From the IMG/VR virus record IMGVR_UViG_3300017963_000580, positions 1 to 31,801 of that record: 31,801 nt of DNA; one strand, written 5' to 3'. This stretch comes from a virus. Made by a program: the position numbers and the translations under genes. A model generated the notes under the pieces. The model was not told where the DNA came from. It worked only from the letters and a program-made list of their open reading frames with translations, and did not search any database. Positions 23,008 through 29,563 of this stretch are shown here, one piece after another (position 1 is the first letter of the stretch; every line of letters begins with the position of its first letter).

Positions 23008-23409
23008 ATGACTACTATTTTTGTGGAAGATGACACGACAAGAGAAAGAATAGATGAAATCAGGGCGTATGCTGAGAATCCCCTTCATTGGTATTTGCCA
23101 AGTCTTCCGGCGACGATTCCGGGAGCAAGATCGGAATATATCTTGGAGGTAGGAACAATACGAGCGGTTTTTTCCCTGACTAAGGTGCCGACTCATAGCA
23201 GTGGCGGGTTTGAGCTATTTCGTCATTTGACGGTGTCAAACAGGATAGGGCTTCCGTCGCCTTTGGTGGTATGGAGGTTGTGTGTGTTGTTCGGTTTTGA
23301 TCACGAAGAAGGTTCCGATGTTTATCCCGAATTTCCGGATGAAAGGTGGATTTTCGGTGAGAACCCACAGGAGCAGTGTATTGCTGTGCTTCAGAGACTG
23401 CGTGATTGA
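23008..23409 (+). CDS. Unknown protein upstream of primase
   Basis: 133 residues from ATG 23008, preferred over a TTG at 22969 that lacks a ribosome-binding site. The N-terminus is acidic (FVEDDTTRERIDEIRAYAENP), then mixed (ARSEYILEVGTIRAVFSLTKV) and aromatic/acidic near the end (FGFDHEEGSDVYPEFPDERWIF). No membrane or catalytic motif. It abuts the primase gene with no gap. No family. Confidence 0.55.
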   Translation: MTTIFVEDDTTRERIDEIRAYAENPLHWYLPSLPATIPGARSEYILEVGTIRAVFSLTKVPTHSSGGFELFRHLTVSNRIGLPSPLVVWRLCVLFGFDHEEGSDVYPEFPDERWIFGENPQEQCIAVLQRLRD

Positions 23410-24393
23410 ATGAACAGGGAAGGTATTCTGTGGTTTGCGGAAAGACTTAATTTACAGGTAGTCACTCCGAATGCAGGGAATATCCATGTTTCTTGTCCGC
23501 TAAGTCCTTATTCGACTAGTCATAAATCATTGATTGATAGAAAGCCCTCGATGGGCATTGAAGTCAGAGAGCGCGGTGTGAGCTCGGTTCATTGTTTTGC
23601 CTGCGGGTTTGGTGGCACCCTTTCGCATCTAATGCACAGGATGCTGAAAGAGGATGTGGATAGAAATTTCTATCTCAAATTATTGGACGAGATAGAAAAG
23701 AGGGAAGAGGAGGATATTGAATATCTAGCGGAGCAGATCGGAGAGTATGAGGAGACGGTAGAGGAAGAGGAAGATGTGATGGACGAGAGAGTGATTCGTC
23801 CGTGGATGAAAAGGACGCATAAGTCATTACTGGGAAGAGGTGTAAGTGTAGATACTCTTCGGATATGGGAGTGCGGGTATGATAGGCCCTACAGGAAGCT
23901 TATTTTCCCCGTGCGCAACTACAGGGGAGAGCTGGTCGGGTATGTAAGAGGATCGGTGGACGGTTCTTTTCCCAAATACGCAAACGAAGGGTTCAGAAAA
24001 GGAAAGTATCTTTACGGCGAGAATCTTGTAGAGGAGGGCGCTTCGTTGGTGGTTGTTGAGGGTGTGGTTGATGCATTGCAAGTGTGGGCTGCGCTAAAGG
24101 AAGCGAAGTTGTTGCAACAGTTTTCTGTCGTGGCTCTGCTGGGTGCGCTGGCAACTCGAGATCAGGCGAAGAAGATTCTAGAGTTTACCGATGAGGTTAT
24201 CTACTTTCTTGATAACGATATCGCGGGAAAGGACGGCATGTTTCAGACGTCAAAGAAGTTATATCGTACGGGTATTGTTCAGAAGAGAGTGGATTATCCT
24301 TTGATGTATGCAGAGGGCGATCCCGATATGTTGGTGCGGTCGGGAGTAGATGTGGTTTCGCTCATACAGGGAGCGACACTGCTTATAGGATGA
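23410..24393 (+). CDS. DnaG-type primase with CHC2-like zinc site and TOPRIM domain
   Basis: 327 residues. Potential zinc ligands C29, H38, C62 and C65 lie in VSCPLSPYSTSHKS and HCFACGFGG, the pattern of CHC2 domains. An acidic linker follows (EKREEEDIEYLAEQIGEYEETVEEEEDV, about 96-123). The TOPRIM domain then has the conserved Glu in LVVVEGVVDAL (213-223) and the DxD in FLDNDIAG (266-273), preceded by LIFPVRNYRGELVGYVRG, usual for these primases. It would make RNA primers with the DnaB-like helicase encoded upstream. It is short compared with DnaG and lacks the C-terminal helicase-binding domain. Both metal-binding motifs are intact. Confidence 0.85.
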   Translation: MNREGILWFAERLNLQVVTPNAGNIHVSCPLSPYSTSHKSLIDRKPSMGIEVRERGVSSVHCFACGFGGTLSHLMHRMLKEDVDRNFYLKLLDEIEKREEEDIEYLAEQIGEYEETVEEEEDVMDERVIRPWMKRTHKSLLGRGVSVDTLRIWECGYDRPYRKLIFPVRNYRGELVGYVRGSVDGSFPKYANEGFRKGKYLYGENLVEEGASLVVVEGVVDALQVWAALKEAKLLQQFSVVALLGALATRDQAKKILEFTDEVIYFLDNDIAGKDGMFQTSKKLYRTGIVQKRVDYPLMYAEGDPDMLVRSGVDVVSLIQGATLLIG

Positions 24394-24509
24394 GTGAAAT
24401 GAACGACAGTGGTCAAGTACTAATTGACAAGTTGAGGAGTTTGATTGAGACGCAACGTTACAGCAATCGGAGCAAACCGAGCGGGCATTGCTTCAACGGT
24501 GTGGTGTGA
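24390..24509 (+). CDS. 39-residue peptide overlapping primase end
   Basis: ATG 24390 overlaps the primase stop as ATGA; it ends at TGA 24509. The sequence (MSEMNDSGQVLIDKLRSLIE then TQRYSNRSKPSGHCFNGVV) is polar with an N-terminal helix. Coupling is suggested by the overlap. A second ATG at 24399 is possible. No family. Confidence 0.45.
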   Translation: MSEMNDSGQVLIDKLRSLIETQRYSNRSKPSGHCFNGVV

Positions 24510-24534
24510 TATATTCCGGGGCTCGGAGGGAACA

Positions 24535-25164
24535 ATGAGATTTTTGATTGTTGGCATTATGCTATTGATTCCAATGGTTGCGAGTGCAGGCGAGCGACCG
24601 ATAACCGAGGAGGAGTGGACGGACGAATCCAAGGTATGGCTGGCTCGTTCGTGTGTAGGCGAAGCGGGCTTTCACGCTAGAGGCGAGTGTTTAGCTATCG
24701 CATGGGTGTATGCAGAGAGGTCTTCGTATTCCGATAAGTTTGACTTTTTGGGCATGGTAAAGAGGTATTCGGCTGCAGTTCAAAAGTCGAAGAATCACAG
24801 GACATGGATAAGAGGATTGAACTTGGCGGCGGATAAGCCAGAGGATTGGCCGGAAGGACCGGATTGGGAGGGAGTTTATAAGCCAGCTTGGCAAAAACTA
24901 TTGTCAATGGTCGATGAATGGGCGAACGGGGAGTGGGATAATCCTTGTCCCGGTGCGAACCATTTCGGCGGATATCATGATACGAGTAGGATTCGGAGGC
25001 TGAGGTGGAGACCAGTTAAATGCATGGTAAGAACAAGAAACAGATTTTTTGACAGCAGGAGATTAGTCAGCGCCAATCACGCGAAAAGATGGCGGTGGAC
25101 TATGATGATACCGAGGAGAACAGAGACCCATGAGCAAGGTGGCAATTCTAAAAACAAAGAGTGA
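24535..25164 (+). CDS. Secreted cell-wall hydrolase / lytic transglycosylase-like protein
   Basis: 209 residues from ATG 24535, chosen because GGAGGG lies just upstream and a signal peptide follows: MRFLIVGIMLLIPMVASA, probably cut after residue 18. The mature part has LARSCVGEAGFHARGECLAIAWVYAERS (37-63), a 'E.g....gE..Aia.V...R' pattern with Glu43 as a likely catalytic residue. Further features are KRYSAAVQKSKNHRTWIRGLN, DWPEGPDWEGVYKPAW and NPCPGANHFGG (136-146). The last motif with PCPGA-H-(F/W)-G recurs in a phage/cell-wall hydrolase-like group I recognise by pattern only. C40, C52 and C138 could form a disulphide. It probably acts on peptidoglycan in the periplasm. It overlaps the next gene by 35 bases. 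Confidence 0.6.
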   Translation: MRFLIVGIMLLIPMVASAGERPITEEEWTDESKVWLARSCVGEAGFHARGECLAIAWVYAERSSYSDKFDFLGMVKRYSAAVQKSKNHRTWIRGLNLAADKPEDWPEGPDWEGVYKPAWQKLLSMVDEWANGEWDNPCPGANHFGGYHDTSRIRRLRWRPVKCMVRTRNRFFDSRRLVSANHAKRWRWTMMIPRRTETHEQGGNSKNKE

Positions 25165-25372
25165 GCTTCGTTCGGATGAAATTCTAGACAGTGCAGAGAA
25201 TTTACTTTCTCAGATTGAGGATGAAGTAACGGGAATGGTGATAGTTTACACCCAAAAAGAAGGGCTCTGTTTTGGGATGGCAGAGGGAGACTATGTGGCG
25301 CTGTATACCGCTATGGATGCGATCAAACTGGGAATGTTGTCCGATCTGGTGGAAGAAGCAGGTGATGGTTGA
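25130..25372 (+). CDS. Small acidic protein, unknown
   Basis: 80 residues from ATG 25130, inside the end of the hydrolase gene; GAGGAG lies about 13 bases upstream. The protein is strand-helix in style (EDEVTGMVIVYTQKEGLCFGMAEGDYVALYTAMDAIKLGML) and acidic at the end. Its stop abuts the promoter/operator region of the SSB gene. No family. Similar short phage proteins exist with unknown roles. Confidence 0.55.
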   Translation: MSKVAILKTKSELRSDEILDSAENLLSQIEDEVTGMVIVYTQKEGLCFGMAEGDYVALYTAMDAIKLGMLSDLVEEAGDG

Positions 25373-25400
25373 CAAATAATGTCAGTTTGATAATTTGTCA
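25369..25400 (+). promoter_or_regulatory. Promoter with overlapping inverted repeat upstream of the SSB gene
   Basis: TTGACA (25369-25374) is part of TGACAAAT (25370-25377), which is exactly mirrored by ATTTGTCA at 25393-25400 with a 15-base spacer. GATAAT (25389-25394) matches 5 of 6 -10 bases but is only 14 bases from TTGACA; TAATTT (25391-25396), at 16 bases, is an alternative. A repressor binding the repeat would cover the promoter. The gap 25373-25441 has no gene. Confidence 0.5.
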
Positions 25401-25441
25401 GTGCTCGAAAAGAGTAGCGCTCTAAGGAGATAAAAAAAACT

Positions 25442-25639
25442 ATGGCATGGTATAAAACAGGGCAAGATGCCCTAAAGTATGCTGATCAAAAGGAGCAGGA
25501 ATATGAGGAAAGGGCTTCCAGTGACCGAGAGTGGTGGCAGTCTCCTTTTGCAAGGCTTTGGCTTCCAGTAGGGGCTGAGGTCTCAATCACCTTTGTTGAT
25601 GGCGATGTACATCCTGATAAGTATGCTTTGCCGTGGTAG
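25442..25639 (+). CDS. N-terminal part of ssDNA-binding protein, separated by a frameshift
   Basis: 65 residues from ATG 25442, preceded by AAGGAGATAAAAAAAACT. The start, MAWYKTGQDALKYADQKEQE, then FARLWLPVGAEVSITFVDGD, has the layout of the N-terminal part of phage single-stranded DNA-binding proteins that begin 'MAWYK.G...' and then have 'R.wl..g.....fld'. It stops at TAG 25637-25639 just where the protein should continue. The remaining part is in the -1 frame from about 25621 onwards (next entry). Together they would give about 250 residues, a normal SSB length for this type. It is either a programmed -1 shift, a mutation or an assembly error; nothing in the sequence settles it. Confidence 0.6.
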   Translation: MAWYKTGQDALKYADQKEQEYEERASSDREWWQSPFARLWLPVGAEVSITFVDGDVHPDKYALPW

Positions 25640-26193
25640 TGGAGGAGCATCAAGTACAGGTGAACGGAGATTGGAAACACTGGAAGACATGCATTGATGG
25701 GATGACGCCGAGGGATTTTCTTCCTATTCTGAAGTTATCAGAAGAAGATCCTAACTGGAAGGAAGCATTGAGTCAGCATGGAATTGATCCCGATGCTCCC
25801 CGGGTTGTTTGTCCTTGTTGCAAAGAGGGTGAAAAGAAAACGGTAGTGTCCGCGTACACTGTAATCGACCATTCGGAATTCACCGATAGAAAAGGCAGAA
25901 ACCGCAGTGATGAGTTAAAGCTCCTTGTGGCAAAAACTAAAACATTTAAAATTATACGAAAACAGAAAGAAAAAAGGGGCGTCCTGCGAGGGTTGAAGTA
26001 CGAACTAAGTCGACTGACAAAGGATTCTCCAAATGCTGGTGATTCTCTGGATTTCATCGAGAGAAAGAATCTACCGGATACCATACAGCCCGCGCCTTAT
26101 TCAAAGGTGTTTTGCCCGTCAACGCCAAAGGAAATGATAGAGTACTTTGGCATGGGGGCTCCGTCGTACGACGACGACGATATCCCGTTTTAA
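25633..26193 (+). CDS. C-terminal part of ssDNA-binding protein with acidic tail
   Basis: This part is open from 25621 (TAA at 25618-25620 precedes it), and GTG 25633 is its first start codon but has no ribosome-binding site. The protein begins EEHQVQVNGDWKHWKTC, continuing the fold broken in the previous entry. It has a Cys cluster (C20, and C60-P-C62-C63 in VVCPCCKEG) suitable for zinc, then AYTVIDHSEFTDRKG, VAKTKTFKIIRKQKEKRGVLRG, and ends YDDDDIPF. A DDDIPF-like tip is the standard C-terminal tail by which SSBs contact other replication proteins. Family memory supports an SSB of phage type; I cannot run an alignment. Confidence 0.6.
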   Translation: MVVEEHQVQVNGDWKHWKTCIDGMTPRDFLPILKLSEEDPNWKEALSQHGIDPDAPRVVCPCCKEGEKKTVVSAYTVIDHSEFTDRKGRNRSDELKLLVAKTKTFKIIRKQKEKRGVLRGLKYELSRLTKDSPNAGDSLDFIERKNLPDTIQPAPYSKVFCPSTPKEMIEYFGMGAPSYDDDDIPF

Positions 26194-26212
26194 TCCTTAT
26201 CTCCGATTAGAA

Positions 26213-26256
26213 GGGGCGGTCTAGGTTTGAGGGTGACTAGGCCGTCTCTTTGTTTT
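26213..26256 (+). terminator. Terminator after the SSB gene
   Basis: GGGGCGGTCTAG (26213-26224) pairs with CTAGGCCGTCTC (26237-26248), 12 bp with three G-U pairs and a 12-base loop, followed by TTTGTTTT. Together with the promoter at 25369 it makes the SSB a separate transcription unit. Confidence 0.65.
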
Positions 26257-26270
26257 AAGGGGGCGTAGTT

Positions 26271-29120
26271 ATGGAAGTATTGGCGACGAGGGAGACCCTG
26301 TCATATCTCAAGGATAAGTGCGCAAACGCGGAGGAGATAGGGCTCGACTATGAGACAACGTCATACCATCCGCATCCAAAGGCGCCGTTACATCACGATA
26401 AACTCGAGGTTGTTGGCGTCGGGCTGGGGTTTGCAGACGGTGAAAAGACGTATTTGCCAATTGGTCACGCTGTGGGTGACAACTTGTCGTATGGTGAGGT
26501 GGTTGATTTATTGCGAAGTATTCTCACCGATTCATCGAAGTACATCTATGCGTATAACGCCAAATTTGAGGCAACAGTTACGAATTCGTTGGGAATAGAC
26601 CACCGGTGTCAGTGGAGGGACGGGATGGTGGCGGCGTGGTTGATGGCTAGGAACATAATGGGAGGCGGTGGATATAAACTCAAGGCTCAGGTGAAAAAGT
26701 TTCTCGGGTATAGAATGGAGACGTGGGAGGAAGTTATCGGAGACGTCAGAGGACACCAAATAGCTCCGACGAGGATGGCTCCTTATTGCGCTGACGACGC
26801 ATTGTGGGGGATGAAAATATGTCAACACCACATGGAAGGGCTGAAAGAATTTGGAATGATGAAGGTGTTTGATGTTCTCGAGAATCCCATTGCGGCGGAA
26901 GTATTGCCACACATGGAAGAATGCGGGATGGAGATTGACGCGAAGTTTCTTTCTCAGCTGTACGATGAACATTTAGCCTCAATGAACGAACTGAATAAGG
27001 AGTTCACAAAACTCACTGGTGCCGATATAGGGTCGAACTTAGCTATCAGTAAACGATTGATAGATGAATTGGGGTGGTGGTTACCGCCAGAAGGAGCTGA
27101 GAGGGGAAAAAGCGGTTGTTACTCGATAGCAAAGGCGGCGAGGGAAAAGATATTTGAGGCACTGGAAGATGACACGCCAGGCATGCAGGCTATGGAGTTA
27201 AAGATAAAGTATCAGACGATCCAAAAAATAGTATCGACGTACACCCGGTCACTTGTCGAGAAGGCGAGGCAATACAGGGACGGACGACTGAGAACATCAT
27301 GGAACCAAACGCGGACGGACACCGGAAGGCTATCCTCGTCCGATCCGGCGTTGCAGCAATTACCAATTAGGACTCCGGAAGGGAAAAAAGTACGGCAAGG
27401 TGTTATAGCTCCGGAAGGATGGATATTGTATGATAGGGACTATTCCGGAGCGGATCTTCGCATGATGGCTCATCTATGCCGGGACGAAAGAATGATTAAT
27501 CTCTTTCATTCTGAGGACGATAATCTTCACCGAATGACCTCAAACGAAGTAGGCTGTAATTACGACACCGGAAAAGTGATGAACTTAGGGCTAATTTACG
27601 AGATGAGCTCATGGAAACTTTCCCGGACACTAAAGATCCCGGAAAAGGATGCAGAGGAGATATTCGTAAAATGGCATAGGACATATCCCGGTGTAAGAGC
27701 GTATCATAGGGCTATTCACGACTACGCACGAAAGCACGGATATGTAAAGACGATTACAGGCAGGTTGCGATGGATTGACGGCATAAACTCAAGAGACAAG
27801 AAAAAAAGGAAACAGGCGGAGCGATACGCCTCAAATTGCGTCGATTATGAAACCGAGGCTTTGACGCAGAGAGGATGGGTAAAAGGCCCGGAGTTACGAC
27901 AGAATGATATACTTTTAACGAAGAACATTGACACGGGAAATCTGGAATGGCAGGGCCTTACCGGACTGAGGTTGTACCCCGATTATAACGGAGAATTAGT
28001 GCATTTTACGACAAGAAACTTCACATCGGTATCCACGCCTAATCATAGATGGATGGTATATAACAAGGGCACAAATCGGAACGAGTGTAGGACATCAGAG
28101 GAGATATCGGTATACGGTGATCATCGTATTCACCGCACAGGTAGCTATCTAAACGCAACAGGCGACGGCTCATGGACGGATGACGAGGTACGGTTAATCG
28201 GGTGGTTTCTTACGGATGGAACGATTGTTCACTCAAAAAAAGGATCAGGGAGATCACCTACTTCGATTAGGGTGATGCAGAGTCTTAGGGCGAATAAGGA
28301 GAACTGTCAGGATATAGCAAATTTATTGGATCGAATCTCTGGTCTTACCCATGGGTTTTATGTTCGAGCGGAACATGAGATGGGGGTATGGACGGCATCG
28401 GGACCAGTGGTGCGACGAATTCTTTCGGTGTTTCCGGACAGGGTACTTACCATGGACTTTTTGTTGTCGTTGTCAGGGGGGCAGTGTCAAGTGTTGCAAG
28501 GAACTATGGTTAGAGGTGATGGATGGGAGGGGGCCAAGATAGGGCTGTGTTGTAGTTCAAAACGTAAAGCGGATATGTTTCAAGTGTTAGGGTGCATGAC
28601 TGGAAAGGCGGTGTCGATAAAGTACAGGGATTTATCGATGTATAGCCCGATATCCGAAAAAATGCCAAACATCCCGAAGCCTAACGGGGCTTGGTATGCC
28701 ACGATACTCAAGAGAGATAAGGTTCAAATTCAATCAAATCATAGGTCAATAGTCATCGAGTCCCGGGGGGTTTGGTGTCCGCAGGTTCCAAACACGTATT
28801 TCGTGGCGAGGAGAAAAGATAGTGTATTCATAACCGGAAACACACCGGACCAAGGGAGTGTGGCAGACATCGCAAAGATTGCGATGAGAAATCTCATTAG
28901 GGATTGGAAGTCGAGAGGGGTGTTGTTCAATTATCACACAGGAGAAGGTAAGGCGAAACTTATCGGACAGGTTCACGACGAGCTATTAGTGGAGTTGAGA
29001 GAGGACTTTGCGGAGGAGGGTGCGGATGACACACGGAGACATATGGAGGAGGCAGTGAAGTTGAGGGTGCCTTTGAAGACAGACGGCGATTTTGGAAAGG
29101 ATTGGCTTGAGGCGCACTAG
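26271..29120 (+). CDS. Family A DNA polymerase (3'-5' exonuclease + polymerase) interrupted by an intein
   Basis: 949 residues; without the 335-residue intein the polymerase is 614, normal for a phage family A enzyme lacking the 5' nuclease. The exonuclease domain starts with D26-x-E28 (GLDYETT). Motif A is DYSGADLR with D390; the steric-gate Glu of most family A enzymes is Asp395 here. The O-helix reads KVMNLGLIYE: K435 matches E. coli K758, Leu439 sits at the Phe762 position, Tyr443 matches Tyr766, and Glu444 replaces Gly767. Motif C is VHDE with H902-D903-E904. The intein divides N522 (E. coli N845) from T858-P-D-Q861 (Q849). GGGGGCG precedes ATG 26271 after the SSB terminator. This is the main replicative polymerase of the phage, if it splices. 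Confidence 0.9.
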   Translation: MEVLATRETLSYLKDKCANAEEIGLDYETTSYHPHPKAPLHHDKLEVVGVGLGFADGEKTYLPIGHAVGDNLSYGEVVDLLRSILTDSSKYIYAYNAKFEATVTNSLGIDHRCQWRDGMVAAWLMARNIMGGGGYKLKAQVKKFLGYRMETWEEVIGDVRGHQIAPTRMAPYCADDALWGMKICQHHMEGLKEFGMMKVFDVLENPIAAEVLPHMEECGMEIDAKFLSQLYDEHLASMNELNKEFTKLTGADIGSNLAISKRLIDELGWWLPPEGAERGKSGCYSIAKAAREKIFEALEDDTPGMQAMELKIKYQTIQKIVSTYTRSLVEKARQYRDGRLRTSWNQTRTDTGRLSSSDPALQQLPIRTPEGKKVRQGVIAPEGWILYDRDYSGADLRMMAHLCRDERMINLFHSEDDNLHRMTSNEVGCNYDTGKVMNLGLIYEMSSWKLSRTLKIPEKDAEEIFVKWHRTYPGVRAYHRAIHDYARKHGYVKTITGRLRWIDGINSRDKKKRKQAERYASNCVDYETEALTQRGWVKGPELRQNDILLTKNIDTGNLEWQGLTGLRLYPDYNGELVHFTTRNFTSVSTPNHRWMVYNKGTNRNECRTSEEISVYGDHRIHRTGSYLNATGDGSWTDDEVRLIGWFLTDGTIVHSKKGSGRSPTSIRVMQSLRANKENCQDIANLLDRISGLTHGFYVRAEHEMGVWTASGPVVRRILSVFPDRVLTMDFLLSLSGGQCQVLQGTMVRGDGWEGAKIGLCCSSKRKADMFQVLGCMTGKAVSIKYRDLSMYSPISEKMPNIPKPNGAWYATILKRDKVQIQSNHRSIVIESRGVWCPQVPNTYFVARRKDSVFITGNTPDQGSVADIAKIAMRNLIRDWKSRGVLFNYHTGEGKAKLIGQVHDELLVELREDFAEEGADDTRRHMEEAVKLRVPLKTDGDFGKDWLEAH
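27837..28841 (+). mobile_element. Intein with LAGLIDADG homing endonuclease, in the polymerase active site
   Basis: 335 residues (523-857 of the polymerase). Block A starts with Cys: CVDYETEALTQRGW. Block B is SVSTPNHRWMV with the TxxH. The endonuclease blocks are LIGWFLTDG (642-650, D649) and LQGTMVRGDG (742-751, D750), each ending in an acidic-Gly pair. Block F/G is YFVARRKDSVFITGN, followed by Thr858 as the +1 residue. The penultimate residue is Gly, where most inteins have His. The Cys, Asn and Thr needed for splicing are present, so it is probably active, but the Gly makes this uncertain. The insertion point, directly after the Asn of RYASN and before TPDQG, is a highly conserved site, a typical target for intein homing. 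Confidence 0.9.
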
Positions 29121-29132
29121 AGGGGTGAAGAT

Positions 29133-29321
29133 ATGAACTGCAAGGATTGCAGGTGGAGGCGATATAATCCGGAGAGTCTGAAAGAGCGGATACATGAGTT
29201 GAGGTGTATAGTCGAGATATTAGAGAAGGAGGTGTCGAGGTTAAGATCGAGAATGGAATCATTGTCAGCTTCAGATGGCCAGCGTAGTGCAGCAGTGGAA
29301 GAGGATGATCTTCCGTTTTAG
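29133..29321 (+). CDS. Small coiled-coil protein with CxxC and SSB-like acidic C-terminus
   Basis: 62 residues from ATG 29133, after GGGGTGAAG. The N-terminus has C-K-D-C. A helix follows with heptads (ERIHELRCIVEILEKEVSRLRSRMESL), and the last residues are VEEDDLPF. That end is close to the DDDIPF tip of the SSB encoded upstream and to the general SSB tail consensus. It could therefore bind the same partners (primase, polymerase, helicase). It lies directly after the polymerase. No family recognised. Confidence 0.6.
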   Translation: MNCKDCRWRRYNPESLKERIHELRCIVEILEKEVSRLRSRMESLSASDGQRSAAVEEDDLPF

Positions 29322-29329
29322 GGTTACAG

Positions 29330-29563
29330 ATGGATTCATCAATATTATTTAGGAAGAATAAATATGAAGTATTGTCAAACATGCCGACTATACGGCGAAC
29401 GCTATTTCTAGAGTTGAAGTATGAGGACGAGGATTATGAGCTATGGCTATCTGTTCGCAATCGGGAGGACGGGGCCGAGTTCGACCATGAAGTAGAGGTG
29501 CGGCGGAAGCTGAAGTCAGGCGAGACAGAGGTAGCGTTGCGGTATGAACCGGAGAAGGAATGA
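29330..29563 (+). CDS. Small acidic beta-rich protein
   Basis: 77 residues from ATG 29330, with TAGGG upstream. The body is strand-like and acidic/basic (LFLELKYEDEDYELWLSVRN, GAEFDHEVEVRRKLKSGETEVALRYEP). It ends four bases into the SF2 helicase start (ATGA overlap). No family is recognised; a coupling role with the helicase is possible but unsupported. Confidence 0.55.
   Translation: MDSSILFRKNKYEVLSNMPTIRRTLFLELKYEDEDYELWLSVRNREDGAEFDHEVEVRRKLKSGETEVALRYEPEKE

Noticed and set aside
28960-29382. 140-codon minus-strand frame at the polymerase end
   Set aside because: Its product is Pro/Ser/His low-complexity sequence opposite the conserved polymerase motif C.
29363-29410. 15-codon frame encoding MKYCQTCRLYGERYF with AGGAAG upstream
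   Set aside because: Very short and wholly inside the gene at 29330 in another phase; not enough support although the CxxC is curious.
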